From Phycisphaerales bacterium (GTDB lineage Bacteria > Planctomycetota > Phycisphaerae > Phycisphaerales > UBA1924), in NCBI GenBank assembly GCA_028289195.1, contig JANQQR010000008.1:95499-159498 (forward strand): a DNA stretch of 64,000 bases, written 5' to 3'. The translations under genes and the position numbers were made by a program. Position 1 is the stretch's first letter. The number at the start of each line of letters is the position of its first letter. The notes below the pieces were generated by a model. That model worked only from the letters and a program-made list of their open reading frames with translations, ran no database searches and was not told where the DNA came from. Shown here one piece after another: positions 16,300-24,817 of the stretch.

Positions 16300-17100
16300 C
16301 TAGATCTGGCCCCGCACGATGTCGGCGATGTTGTTCAGAAGCGTCGCGAGCACGAGATTGAGCACCACGATCGCAACGAAGCTCGCGACGAACGCGTCGG
16401 TCGTGGCCCGACCCACTCCCTGGGCCCCCGGCTTGCACGTGAATCCCTTGAAGCATGCGATCAGGGCGATGACCGTCCCGAAGACCACCGACTTGGCCAG
16501 CCCGTTGGTGATGTCGAACCAGTCGATGAAGTACTGGCTGAATTCCCAGTACTGATCGTTGTTCACACCCATGAGCCCGACCGTCAGGATCCAGGCGCCC
16601 GCAACGCCGCAGAAGTTACTCACGACCGTGAGGATGGGGATCATCACGACGCACGCGATCACGCGGGGCACGACCAGCACCGCGATCGGATCCGCCGCCA
16701 TCACGCGCATGGCGTCGATCTGATCGGTGACGCGCATCGAGCCCAGTTCGGCCGTCAGCGAGCAGCCCACCCGTCCAGCCAGCATGACCGCCGCGAGCAC
16801 CGGGCCGATCTGCTTGAGCATCGAGATGTTGACCACGCCGCCGATACGGAATGCCTGCCCGAACAGGTCGAATTGGTCGAACAGCTCCACCGCGAGGATC
16901 GCGCCGATGAACAGCCCGGTCAGCGCAAGCACCGGCGTCGAACGCGTGCCGACGAGGTAGAACTGCGTTCCTAGGCGCGACCACCTGGCCCAGCTCCGAA
17001 CTCCGCCGAACAGCGCACGCGCCGTCAAAAGGGAAAACACGACGAACGCGCCGAACCGCGCGAACACCTGAAAGATCTGGTTGCCGAGGGCCCCGATCAT
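16300..17100 (-). CDS. mlaE: MlaE-type ABC transporter permease
   Basis: A 266-aa membrane protein of the MlaE/YrbE family, which forms the permease of retrograde phospholipid (Mce) transporters. Family features: QFYLVGTRSTPVLALTGLFIGAILAVE, the GRVGCSLTAELGSMRVTDQIDAMRVM region with its conserved acid-rich coupling helix, and five or six hydrophobic segments. The usual partner ATPase (MlaF) and MCE protein (MlaD) are not adjacent: downstream lies the convergent nitrilase and upstream the OmpA gene. The partners are probably encoded elsewhere. A TAGTCT box ends 9 nt before the ATG. Confidence 0.92.
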   Translation of the reverse strand: MIGALGNQIFQVFARFGAFVVFSLLTARALFGGVRSWARWSRLGTQFYLVGTRSTPVLALTGLFIGAILAVELFDQFDLFGQAFRIGGVVNISMLKQIGPVLAAVMLAGRVGCSLTAELGSMRVTDQIDAMRVMAADPIAVLVVPRVIACVVMIPILTVVSNFCGVAGAWILTVGLMGVNNDQYWEFSQYFIDWFDITNGLAKSVVFGTVIALIACFKGFTCKPGAQGVGRATTDAFVASFVAIVVLNLVLATLLNNIADIVRGQI

Positions 17101-17109
17101 GACGGAGAG

Positions 17110-17115
17110 AGACTA
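17110..17115 (-). promoter_or_regulatory. Possible leaderless -10 box of mlaE
   Basis: TAGTCT on the minus strand ends 9 nt before the ATG, slightly farther than in the other cases in this window. Confidence 0.3.
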
Positions 17116-17147
17116 CGCCAGCGCCGGCGGTCGCGTTTCAAAACGAA

Positions 17148-17175
17148 ACGCGGGACCCCCGAGAGGGTCCCGCGT
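17148..17175 (-). terminator. Intrinsic terminator of the OmpA lipoprotein gene
   Basis: A perfect 11-bp stem (ACGCGGGACCC with GGGTCCCGCGT) has a 6-nt loop. On the minus strand it is followed by a T-rich run (TTCGTTTTG). It lies 30 nt beyond the stop codon at 17206. Confidence 0.75.
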
Positions 17176-17205
17176 CTGTGAATCACTGGTCCGGGATCGG
17201 ACCGC

Positions 17206-18054
17206 TTACTTCATAGGCATGCGACCGGTGGTCGTGTCCTCGCTGGCGGGATCGACATCGGCCTGCATCGAGCCGCCCATCGTCGCGCTCGTCGGCACGA
17301 CGAAGATCTCGACACGACGGTTGGCGGACGTGCCGCCCCGGGCGTTGTTGGCCATGACCGGGCGGTACTCGCCCCAGCCAACCGTCTCGAGCCGGTCGCC
17401 CGGCATGCCGGACTGGCGGAGGATCCGCTCCACGGCAGCCGCGCGGAAGAACGAGAGGTGCCGGTTGGAGTGGAAGCGCTGGATCGTCGCCGGGTTGCTC
17501 ATCCGCTGGTTGTCGGTGTGCCCGACGATGCGGAGGTCGTAGCCGGTCGCCCGCGAGTTGGTCATGATCTGGGCGAGCTTCGTCAGACCCTCGCGGGCCT
17601 GGCTCTGCACCTCATCGGAACCCGACGAGAACGTCAGGTCGCTCGTGAACATGATCATGCCCTGCGCCGGGTCGTACCGGATCAGGTTGCTGTTGTCGGC
17701 GGCAAGCTGCTGAAGGGCCCGATCCGTCTCCGGATCCAGCGTCACCAGCCGGAGGTTGCCCAGCCGGTCCTGGATCGAGCTTTGCTGGGCCCGCACGTCG
17801 CCGATCTCGGCTTCCAGATCCGTGCGCACGCCGCGAAGGCCAGAGACCTCGGCCTCGAGCTCATTGATCCGGCCCTGCTTGCGGCTAACAGTTGTCTCGA
17901 GGGTGCTGACTTCCTGGTTCAGCTGCTCGATCCTGGCGGCACTCGTCTGATTGAGCTGCTCGAGCCTGTCGATCCGCTGGTTCTGGCATCCTCCGAACCC
18001 CGCTCCGATCACCGTCAAGGCGGCGACCGAGAGCACGCGTCTGCGGCTAGTCAT
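17206..18054 (-). CDS. OmpA-family peptidoglycan-binding lipoprotein
   Basis: A 282-aa protein with a lipobox (FGGC, acylated Cys at about residue 23) after a twin-Arg-rich signal region. Residues 25-105 form a heptad-rich coiled coil (RLEQLNQTSAARIEQL and following), then an OmpA C-terminal domain (IMFTSDLTFSSGSDEV, DLRIVGHTDNQRM, RAAAVERIL, VGWGEYRPV, NRRVEIFV). Such proteins tether the outer membrane to peptidoglycan through the NxRxxxAxxxL-type site. A strong terminator follows. It stands alone, divergent from the amidohydrolase. Confidence 0.92.
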   Translation of the reverse strand: MTSRRRVLSVAALTVIGAGFGGCQNQRIDRLEQLNQTSAARIEQLNQEVSTLETTVSRKQGRINELEAEVSGLRGVRTDLEAEIGDVRAQQSSIQDRLGNLRLVTLDPETDRALQQLAADNSNLIRYDPAQGMIMFTSDLTFSSGSDEVQSQAREGLTKLAQIMTNSRATGYDLRIVGHTDNQRMSNPATIQRFHSNRHLSFFRAAAVERILRQSGMPGDRLETVGWGEYRPVMANNARGGTSANRRVEIFVVPTSATMGGSMQADVDPASEDTTTGRMPMK

Positions 18055-18189
18055 GTCTGTCGATCCTTCAACATGGTCCGTTGCTCGCGGCGGCCTCCGT
18101 CGCTCGCCGATATCTCACGCTCAGAATACCGTGGTCAGGCAGGTTCGCCACGCCACATCTGGTGGTATCGGCGCAGAAGGACGCAAATC

Positions 18190-19500
18190 GTGAGCATCCG
18201 AAGGCAACTTTTGCGCGCCGACTCGCTGGCGGACCCCGTCCTCGGCGAAATCGGTCGCGCTGCGGTGCTCATCGAAACTGACGAGACCGTTGTGGACAAC
18301 CTGTCGTTCGAGCGAGTCCGAGTGCTGGCAGCGGGGGAGCGCACCGATGTCGATCAGCACCCACTCGCCGAGAACGCGGAGTACATCAACCTCCCGGGCC
18401 GCACGCTGCTGCCAGCGCTCGTAAACGCGCACACCCATCTGGACCTCACGTCCGTCGGCCCCCGCCCCTACGAGCCGGAAGAGGGCTTTGCGAGCTGGAT
18501 CTCGATGGTGCGCGAGAGCCGCCCCAGAGATCCGGGCGCGATCCAGGATGCTGTGCTCCGGGCGTGCGGGTTGTCGCGGGCGGGCGGCGTGGCGATGGTG
18601 GGCGACATCGCGGGGGACTGGACGGGCGAGCCAGGGGATGCCCTCCGCCGTTCCGGGATGTGGGGAGTCAGCTTTCTCGAAGTGTTCGGCCTCGGCGAGC
18701 GGGAGGCCGCCTCGATCGACCGGCTCACGGAGATGGTGGGGGGGTTCTGCAGGCGGCACGAGCGCGTGAAGCCCGGAATCCAGCCCCATGCTCCCTACTC
18801 GGCCGGGCCCGGCCTGTTCGCGGCAGCCGCTGATCTCGCGGCCGCGAAAGGCCTGCCCATCGCGACTCATCTGGCCGAGACCCGCGCAGAGTCGGAACTG
18901 CTCGCCTCGGGGAAGGGGCCTCTGGCCGAGATGCTCGCCTCGTTCGGGCTCTGGAACGACTCGTGCGCCGAGTCTCTCGTGTCGGGCCGGTCGCCCGTCG
19001 ATCATCTCAGTGCCGCGTTCGCCAAAGCCCCGTTCTGCTGCGCGCATGTCAATACCTGCGGATCGAACGATCGCCGGGCCCTCGCCGGAGCGGGGGCGAG
19101 CGTCGTCTATTGCCCCCGTGCGCATGAGTACTTCGGCCACGAGCATGATCTGGGCCCGCATCCGTACCGCGAACTCATGCGCGACGGTGTCAACGTGGCG
19201 CTCGGGACCGATTCGATCATCAACGTGCCGCCCGACCAAGCGGACCGACTGTCCACTTTCGACGAGATGCGCCTCCTGTTCCGTCGTGATCGGCAGGACC
19301 CAACCGACCTGCTGCGCATGGCGACCGTCAACGGCGCATGCGCCCTCCGATTCGATGAATCGTGCGTGACGCTCGCCGGCGATCCTCACGAAGTCGCCGG
19401 AGTGGCGGTGCTCGACGCGCCATCACTCCGAGAGGGCCTCGAACGAGATCTCGTCCCCCGCCTGCTCGCAGGCGCGCGCCCGTCTGAGCGCAAACAATGA
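18190..19500 (+). CDS. Metal-dependent amidohydrolase (TRZ/ATZ-like)
   Basis: A 436-aa amidohydrolase. Metal-site motifs: NAHTHLDLT near residue 80, THLAET near residue 223, CAHVNTC near 283 and the acid in ALGTDSIIN near 338. These match the deaminase/chlorohydrolase branch that includes cytosine, guanine and S-adenosylhomocysteine/thiomethyladenosine deaminases. The substrate cannot be told. GTG at 18190 is preferred because a GAAGGAC ribosome binding site precedes it; the longer frame upstream is antisense to the OmpA gene. The stop overlaps the next ATG (ATGA). Confidence 0.87.
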   Translation: MSIRRQLLRADSLADPVLGEIGRAAVLIETDETVVDNLSFERVRVLAAGERTDVDQHPLAENAEYINLPGRTLLPALVNAHTHLDLTSVGPRPYEPEEGFASWISMVRESRPRDPGAIQDAVLRACGLSRAGGVAMVGDIAGDWTGEPGDALRRSGMWGVSFLEVFGLGEREAASIDRLTEMVGGFCRRHERVKPGIQPHAPYSAGPGLFAAAADLAAAKGLPIATHLAETRAESELLASGKGPLAEMLASFGLWNDSCAESLVSGRSPVDHLSAAFAKAPFCCAHVNTCGSNDRRALAGAGASVVYCPRAHEYFGHEHDLGPHPYRELMRDGVNVALGTDSIINVPPDQADRLSTFDEMRLLFRRDRQDPTDLLRMATVNGACALRFDESCVTLAGDPHEVAGVAVLDAPSLREGLERDLVPRLLAGARPSERKQ

Positions 19501-20093
19501 GGTGTTTGCAGCGCGCCGACTATGAACTCCCGGCCCAAGAACTCGCGCGATCGCTCCTGGGGTGCACGCTCGTTCGCGTGTTCCGGGGGAAGCGTCGGGC
19601 TGGAGTGATCGTCGAAACCGAGGCGTACCTCGGCGAGCGGGATCTGTCGTCGCACGCCGCCGGGGGTCGGCGCACGGCGCGCACCGAGCCCATGTACGCC
19701 GCGCCGGGCACGTCGTATGTGTATTTCACCTACGGCATGCACCACTGCATGAACGTCAGCGCGCACTCGCGGGATGTGCCCGAAGCGGTTCTGATCCGTG
19801 CGCTCGAGCCCGCGGAGGGTCTCGAGGCAATGCAGCGCGACCGCCCACACGCGAGGGTCGAACGCGAACTGTGCTCCGGACCGGCCAAGCTATGCCAGGC
19901 CCTGCGCATCGACCGGGCCCTCAGCGGGATCGATATGACCGAGCCGGGTGCCACCATTTTCATCGAGCTCGGCCCCCCGGGTGGTGGGGGACCGATCGAG
20001 GTCGGCTCGCGGATCGGATTGAGCGGAAGCCACGAATGGGTGAAACGCCCCCTGCGATTCTGGCTGAGGGGAAACGCCCACGTCAGCCGATGA
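19497..20093 (+). CDS. mpg: 3-methyladenine DNA glycosylase (AAG/MPG family)
   Basis: A 198-aa base-excision-repair glycosylase that removes alkylated purines. Clear family motifs: SLLGCTLVR, the catalytic VETEAYLG (E42 and Tyr44, equivalent to human E125/Y127), DLSSHAAGG, MYAAPGTSYVYFTYGMHHCMNV, AVLIRALEP and GPAKLCQAL. Length is usual for bacterial members. It is translationally coupled to the amidohydrolase by a 4-nt overlap; a functional link between the two is not obvious. Confidence 0.95.
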   Translation: MRCLQRADYELPAQELARSLLGCTLVRVFRGKRRAGVIVETEAYLGERDLSSHAAGGRRTARTEPMYAAPGTSYVYFTYGMHHCMNVSAHSRDVPEAVLIRALEPAEGLEAMQRDRPHARVERELCSGPAKLCQALRIDRALSGIDMTEPGATIFIELGPPGGGGPIEVGSRIGLSGSHEWVKRPLRFWLRGNAHVSR

Positions 20094-20207
20094 GATGTTT
20101 GCACCAGATTCGAGCCGAATTTCGGCAAGCCGCTTGCCTCGACTTCCCCGCACGCGCAGCATCTAATGCGGCCTGTCCCTCGAAGCCGATCGTGAGAGCC
20201 ATACTCG

Positions 20208-20624
20208 ATGAGCGCCTCCGCCGACACATTCTGGGAACTGATCAAGGACCACGCCGGGCCGTACCCGCCGCAGGCGTTCGTCTTCGTTCAGGAGGGGCTC
20301 CGGCACACCGTCTCAACGATCTTCGGCGAGTCTTCGGACGACGAGCCGGATCTCGGCTCGCTCGAGGGTGAGCGCCACGTCTCCGGGCAGCAGCTCTGCA
20401 TGGGGCTGCGGGACTACGCCCAGCAGGAGTACGGCCTCCTGGCCCGCACGGTCCTCGAGTCTCTTGCGGTGCGGCGCACCGAGGACTTCGGCCGGATCGT
20501 CTTCGCGATGGTCGAAGCCGGCCTCATGCGGAAGACCGACGAGGACAGCCTTGTGGATTTCGAAGACGTCTTCGACTTCGATGAGGTGTTCGGACGCGAA
20601 CTCGAGTCGACAGCCGCCTCCTGA
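20208..20624 (+). CDS. Minf_1886-family conserved protein
   Basis: A 138-aa protein of unknown function. It matches my recollection of the Minf_1886 family: a start with FWELIKDHAGPYPPQAFVFVQEGL, a central HVSGQQLCMGLRDYAQQEYGLLA and a stretch FGRIVFAMVEAGLMRKTDEDS, ending in an acidic tail (DFEDVFDFDEVFGRE). The family is common in Planctomycetes and Verrucomicrobia. The preceding 114 nt hold no gene. Confidence 0.8.
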   Translation: MSASADTFWELIKDHAGPYPPQAFVFVQEGLRHTVSTIFGESSDDEPDLGSLEGERHVSGQQLCMGLRDYAQQEYGLLARTVLESLAVRRTEDFGRIVFAMVEAGLMRKTDEDSLVDFEDVFDFDEVFGRELESTAAS

Positions 20625-20657
20625 ACAACCCTGCGTGCATCCGTGAGCCGTTCGGGG

Positions 20658-20663
20658 TACCGT
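20658..20663 (+). promoter_or_regulatory. Leaderless -10 box of the AI-2E-family gene
   Basis: TACCGT ends 7 nt before the ATG at 20671. No ribosome binding site is present. Confidence 0.4.
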
Positions 20664-20670
20664 TCTGCCC

Positions 20671-22161
20671 ATGGCCGAGGGCGGTGGACGTGATCCAGGT
20701 TGGCTCAACAAGCACCTCTGGCAGATCCAGCCGGTCCGCGACATCCTGGTGTTCGCGGGGATCTTCGGCATCCTCTACCTCGGCTACGTGCTCCGCTTCG
20801 TCACCGTCCCGATCCTGCTGGCGCTGACGTTTGCCTACCTCTTCGAGCCGGTCGTCCGCCTCATCACCCGAAGGCTGAATACGAGCAGGCGCGTCGCCGC
20901 CGGCGCCATCATCGCCGCGGTCACGCTGACAGTCGTCATCCCGGTCTCGATCGGCGCGGCATTCGCAGTCGTTGAAGGCGTCGGATTCGTCGAGCGCCTG
21001 TCGGAAAACGTCGGGCGTTCGGTCCGGGTGATCCGCGACTACCCGGGAGATGAGGCGCTCCAGCCCGAGTCGGAGGAAGCTGCGGGTTCGGGTTCGACGG
21101 AGGCCGTCGCAGAGGAACTGGTCGCGCCCGTCGATGCCGCCGAACCGGCGCCCGATTCTGAACTCGGCGAGGAACAGATCGACGACGGCGGCGGGGGTCT
21201 CATGGGCCTCGCATTCCTCGACGGCTGGCAGGCCAGCGTGGAGCGCTTCCACACCTGGATCGACACCGACGCCGAGCCCGAGACCCTCCGCGCGTGGCGG
21301 GAGCTCTCGGGAGGAAACTGGCGGGACCTCACGGCGTTCATCGCCGCGCTCCTGCCGGGCACCCAGGTCGAGTGGGTGCTCGGGCTCGTCCGCCAGAACG
21401 CCGAGTCGCTCCTCCGCGTCGGCGTCGGGACGGGAAGCGAGGCGATCCAGACCGTCGGCGCAGTCGTCGAACGCCTGTTCGGATTCGGGATGCTGATCTT
21501 CGGGGCCTTCCTCACCGCGTTCTTTTTCTTCTTCTTCAGCAGCGGCTACCAGGGCGTACTCGACTTCCTCGCGAACCTCATCCCCGAGCGGAACAAGGAA
21601 CACACGCTCGACCTCATCCAGAAAATGGACCGGGTCGTCGCCGGGTTCATCCGCGGGCGCCTGACCATCGCGGCGATCCAGTCGGTGATCTTCGCGATCG
21701 CCTACTTCGCGATCGGCGTGCCGGCCGCGCTGCTGCTCGGCGTGATCGTCGGGTTCCTCTCGATCGTCCCGTACCTCGCGAGCCTCGGTTTGGTGGCCTC
21801 GATCATCATGCTCGGCCTCGAGCCACCCGAAGGGCTGAGGGGAGAGTGGTGGTGGATCGTCGGCGCCCCGCTGGTCGTCTATTTCGTGGGCCAGGCCCTC
21901 GACGACTACATCTGGACCCCGCTCATCCAGGGCGAGGCGACCGGCATGGACACGCCCACCGTCCTGTTCGCCGCGATCGCGGGCGGCATCCTCGCCGGGT
22001 TCTACGGCCTGCTCCTGGCCATCCCCGTCGCCGCATGCATCAAGATCCTGCTCCAGGAACTCTTCTGGCCCCGCTTCAAGGACTGGGCCGAGGGCAACGC
22101 CGACGACCCGCTCCCGTTCGGCAACAAGAAGCGAGCGGAAGAAGCTGCGCCCAAGGAATGA
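20671..22161 (+). CDS. AI-2E family (TqsA/PerM-like) transporter
   Basis: A 496-aa membrane protein. Two N-terminal helices (ILVFAGIFGILYLGYVL; VTVPILLALTFAYLFEPVV), a third at about residues 80-105, then a large soluble insert with a very acidic stretch (EEAAGSGSTEAVAEELV, residues about 130-175), and the C-terminal conserved helices with GVIVGFLSIVPYLASLG and PLIQGEATGMDTPTVLFAAI. The family exports autoinducer-2, sodium/protons or other solutes. The acidic insert makes it longer than the usual 350-400 aa. Confidence 0.9.
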   Translation: MAEGGGRDPGWLNKHLWQIQPVRDILVFAGIFGILYLGYVLRFVTVPILLALTFAYLFEPVVRLITRRLNTSRRVAAGAIIAAVTLTVVIPVSIGAAFAVVEGVGFVERLSENVGRSVRVIRDYPGDEALQPESEEAAGSGSTEAVAEELVAPVDAAEPAPDSELGEEQIDDGGGGLMGLAFLDGWQASVERFHTWIDTDAEPETLRAWRELSGGNWRDLTAFIAALLPGTQVEWVLGLVRQNAESLLRVGVGTGSEAIQTVGAVVERLFGFGMLIFGAFLTAFFFFFFSSGYQGVLDFLANLIPERNKEHTLDLIQKMDRVVAGFIRGRLTIAAIQSVIFAIAYFAIGVPAALLLGVIVGFLSIVPYLASLGLVASIIMLGLEPPEGLRGEWWWIVGAPLVVYFVGQALDDYIWTPLIQGEATGMDTPTVLFAAIAGGILAGFYGLLLAIPVAACIKILLQELFWPRFKDWAEGNADDPLPFGNKKRAEEAAPKE

Positions 22162-22194
22162 TCCCGGTGGGGGGGTCGCGCCCTGAAGCGGCGC

Positions 22195-23694
22195 TTAGCG
22201 CTTCCGCTTCTTCTGCTTGAAGCGAGACTTCGGGCTCGAACTCCGCGTGCTCTTGCGCCCGCCAATCTGCGGCAGCCCGCTCATTCCCGGGACGCCACCG
22301 GCGGCCTGGAGGTCCCGCATCGCGCTGAGCTTGCCCCGCATGCCCATGCCGGCCATCTGCTTGGTCAGCTTGCTGATGGTCTGGAACTGCTTGACCATCT
22401 GCCCGACCTCGTTGACCTGGGTGCCCGAGCCCTTCGCGACGCGCTTGCGCCGAGAGGGGTTGAGTTTCGCCGGATCGGTGCGCTCTTCCTGGGTCATGGA
22501 GTTGACCATGCCCTCGATCCGATCGAGTTGTTTCTCGTCGACCTGCGCGTCTTTCAGCATGGAGCCGACGCCCGGCAGCATCCCCATGACCTGCTTCATC
22601 GGGCCCATCTTCCGCAGCGAGCGCAACTGGCTGAGGAAATCGTCCATGGTGAGCTGGCCCTTGGCCATCTTCTCAGCCATGGCTTCGGCTTCTTCCTCGC
22701 TCACCTGCTCCTGCGCCTTCTCGACGAGCGACACGACATCGCCCATGCCAAGGATCCGACCGGCGATGCGCTCGGCGTGGAACTCCTCGAGAGCGTCCAT
22801 CTTCTCGCCAACGCCGATGAACTTGATGGGGGCCCCGGTCACCCTTCGCACCGTCAGCGCCGCACCGCCTCGGGTGTCGGAATCGAACTTCGTCAGGATG
22901 ACACCGTCGACCTCGAGCTGTTCGTGGAAGCTCTTGGCCGAGTTCACCGCGTCCTGGCCGGTCATGGCGTCGGTGACCAGGAAGATCTGGTGGGGGGTCA
23001 GCGCCTTGTTGACGGCCCGCAGTTCCTGCATGAGCTCGTCGTTGATGTGCAGGCGACCGGCGGTGTCCAGGATGAGCGTGTCGATGCCCGCCTTCTGAGC
23101 GGCCTTGAACGCGTTCTGGCAGACGCTCACCGCAACTCCGACCGCCTTGCCGTACTCCGCCACCCGTTCCGGCTCGCCATAGAACTCGACGGTCGCCCCT
23201 CCGGGAGCGTCCGCCGCCACCTGCTCGGCGACCGTTCGCAGCTGTTCGACAGCCGCGGGGCGCTGCAGGTCCGCCGCGGCGAGCATCACGCTGCGTCCGC
23301 GCTTCTTCAGGTAGGCGGCGAGCTTGCCGCAGGTGGTCGTCTTTCCGGAGCCCTGGAGCCCGCACATCATCACGACCGTCGGCGCGGGGCTGACGCGCAT
23401 CACCCCGGGGATCGGCTGCTCGTCCTCCGATCCCCCGATCAGCTCGACCAGCGACTTGTGGACGATCCCGATCATCTCCTGACCGGGCTTAAGGCTCTCG
23501 GTCACCTGCTGCCCGACCGCCCTCTCGACGACCTCGTCGCAGAATTCGCCGACGATCTCGTAGTGCACGTCGGCCTCGAGGAGCGCCGTGCGCACGTCGC
23601 CCATGGCTTCTCGCACGTTGGCCTCGGAGATCTTGCCGCGCCCGCTGAAGCGCTTCATCGCGCTGTTGAATCCGTCTGAGAGTCGCTCGAACAT
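22195..23694 (-). CDS. ffh: Signal recognition particle protein Ffh
   Basis: A 499-aa SRP GTPase that targets nascent membrane proteins to FtsY/SecYEG. N domain residues 1-90, G domain with GLQGSGKTTTCGKL, DTAGRLHIN, TKFDSDTRGGAAL and GVGEKMDALEEF, then the methionine-rich M domain (MKQVMGMLPGVGSMLKD; MRGKLSAMRDL) that binds 4.5S RNA and signal peptides. The tail is strongly basic (RFKQKKRKR). A TACCCT box ends 6 nt before the ATG with no ribosome binding site. Confidence 0.97.
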   Translation of the reverse strand: MFERLSDGFNSAMKRFSGRGKISEANVREAMGDVRTALLEADVHYEIVGEFCDEVVERAVGQQVTESLKPGQEMIGIVHKSLVELIGGSEDEQPIPGVMRVSPAPTVVMMCGLQGSGKTTTCGKLAAYLKKRGRSVMLAAADLQRPAAVEQLRTVAEQVAADAPGGATVEFYGEPERVAEYGKAVGVAVSVCQNAFKAAQKAGIDTLILDTAGRLHINDELMQELRAVNKALTPHQIFLVTDAMTGQDAVNSAKSFHEQLEVDGVILTKFDSDTRGGAALTVRRVTGAPIKFIGVGEKMDALEEFHAERIAGRILGMGDVVSLVEKAQEQVSEEEAEAMAEKMAKGQLTMDDFLSQLRSLRKMGPMKQVMGMLPGVGSMLKDAQVDEKQLDRIEGMVNSMTQEERTDPAKLNPSRRKRVAKGSGTQVNEVGQMVKQFQTISKLTKQMAGMGMRGKLSAMRDLQAAGGVPGMSGLPQIGGRKSTRSSSPKSRFKQKKRKR

Positions 23695-23700
23695 GGCCTG

Positions 23701-23706
23701 AGGGTA
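23701..23706 (-). promoter_or_regulatory. Leaderless -10 box of ffh
   Basis: TACCCT on the minus strand ends 6 nt before the ATG. A TTCGCC hexamer lies 18 nt farther upstream as a weak -35 candidate. Confidence 0.45.
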
Positions 23707-23819
23707 GCCGAGCCGGGGGGGCTGGGCGAAGCCGGCCCAGGAGCTCTCCGAGAGCCTCGGTTCCCACTAAGCTCTCCCAGTCGCGATCGCGAATACGGCT
23801 CCAACCCAGGACGCGCACC

Positions 23820-24584
23820 ATGATTGACGGATACGTCTCACGCATCGGCGGCATCATCAGCGCCGACATGGCCGTTCCCGACCACGAGGGCGAGGTCCGG
23901 TTCTACTCACGGGTGCTCACCACGGGCGACAACCCCCTGTGGGGCGAAGACCTGATGAACAACCTGGGAATGCCCATCATCGGCCTGGGCCCGATGAGCC
24001 CGGAGTACGAGCACCTCCCGCGCCAGTGGATGGTGCACATCCAGGTCGCCGACGTCGCGACCAGCGTCGAGCGGGCCGTCGCCCTCGGCGGGCGGGAACT
24101 CCTGCACGGCAAGGACGACGACGGGAACAGCCAATGGGCCGGCCTGGCCGATCCCAACGGGGCCGCGTTCGGGATCATGCCCGTCGTCCCCGCCGAGGCG
24201 ATGCCCAAGTTCGAGGGCGACTTGGCCAAGGCCGGGCGCATCGCCTGGGTCGACCTCACCGTCCCCGACGCCGCGTCCACGCGCGATTTCTATCAGCAGG
24301 TCGTCGGCTGGACGCCCCAGGACGTCGCGATGACCGACGGCGCCGACGACTACGCCGACTACAACATGCTCGGCGCCGATGGGAAACCCGCGGCAGGCGT
24401 CTGCCACGCCCGCGGCGTGAACTCGAGCCTGCCGCCCGTCTGGCTGATCTACTTGCCCGTCGGCGACCTTTCCGAGAGCCTCAGTCGAGTTCGCGACGGA
24501 GGCGGGAAGGTGGTCAGCGAATCTGGGGGCATCGCGGTGATCCAGGATCCCGCGGGCGTGTTCTTGGCGCTCGCACAGGGCTGA
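23820..24584 (+). CDS. VOC (glyoxalase-fold) protein with two domains
   Basis: A 254-aa protein made of two vicinal-oxygen-chelate modules: residues about 10-125 (EVRFYSRVLTTGDNPLWG, ATSVERAVALGGREL, DPNGAAFGIMP) and about 135-254 (AWVDLTVPDAASTRDFYQQVVGWTPQDV, VCHARGVNSSLPPVWLIYLPV, VIQDPAGVFLALAQ). This tandem layout is common in antibiotic-resistance-like and hydroxylase-like VOC proteins, often of unknown substrate. A TAAGCT box lies about 47 nt before the ATG. Confidence 0.85.
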   Translation: MIDGYVSRIGGIISADMAVPDHEGEVRFYSRVLTTGDNPLWGEDLMNNLGMPIIGLGPMSPEYEHLPRQWMVHIQVADVATSVERAVALGGRELLHGKDDDGNSQWAGLADPNGAAFGIMPVVPAEAMPKFEGDLAKAGRIAWVDLTVPDAASTRDFYQQVVGWTPQDVAMTDGADDYADYNMLGADGKPAAGVCHARGVNSSLPPVWLIYLPVGDLSESLSRVRDGGGKVVSESGGIAVIQDPAGVFLALAQG

Positions 24585-24817
24585 TCCGCCTCGCCGGCCC
24601 CGGATCCGCGTTCTGAGCCCCCTGGCCCGGATCCTGGATCCAAGGTCTGATAATGACTGTTATGTAAAACAGGGCAGGTGGCGACCGCCGAGGAATCGCC
24701 AGCACCGGGAATCCGTAAGACCCTGAGGGTACCGGGCCTCGCGCACGCGCGGCTCGATCGAGGCACAATCTCACGGCTCTCGACTGAGTGTCCGGGAGAC
24801 GAAGGAGACTCCAGACC

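Noticed and set aside
24646..24672. AT-rich spot with TGATAATGACTGTTATGTAAAA as an operator or horizontally acquired remnant
   Set aside because: It is conspicuous in GC-rich DNA, but neither a clear inverted repeat nor a -35 partner could be defined, so no site was called.
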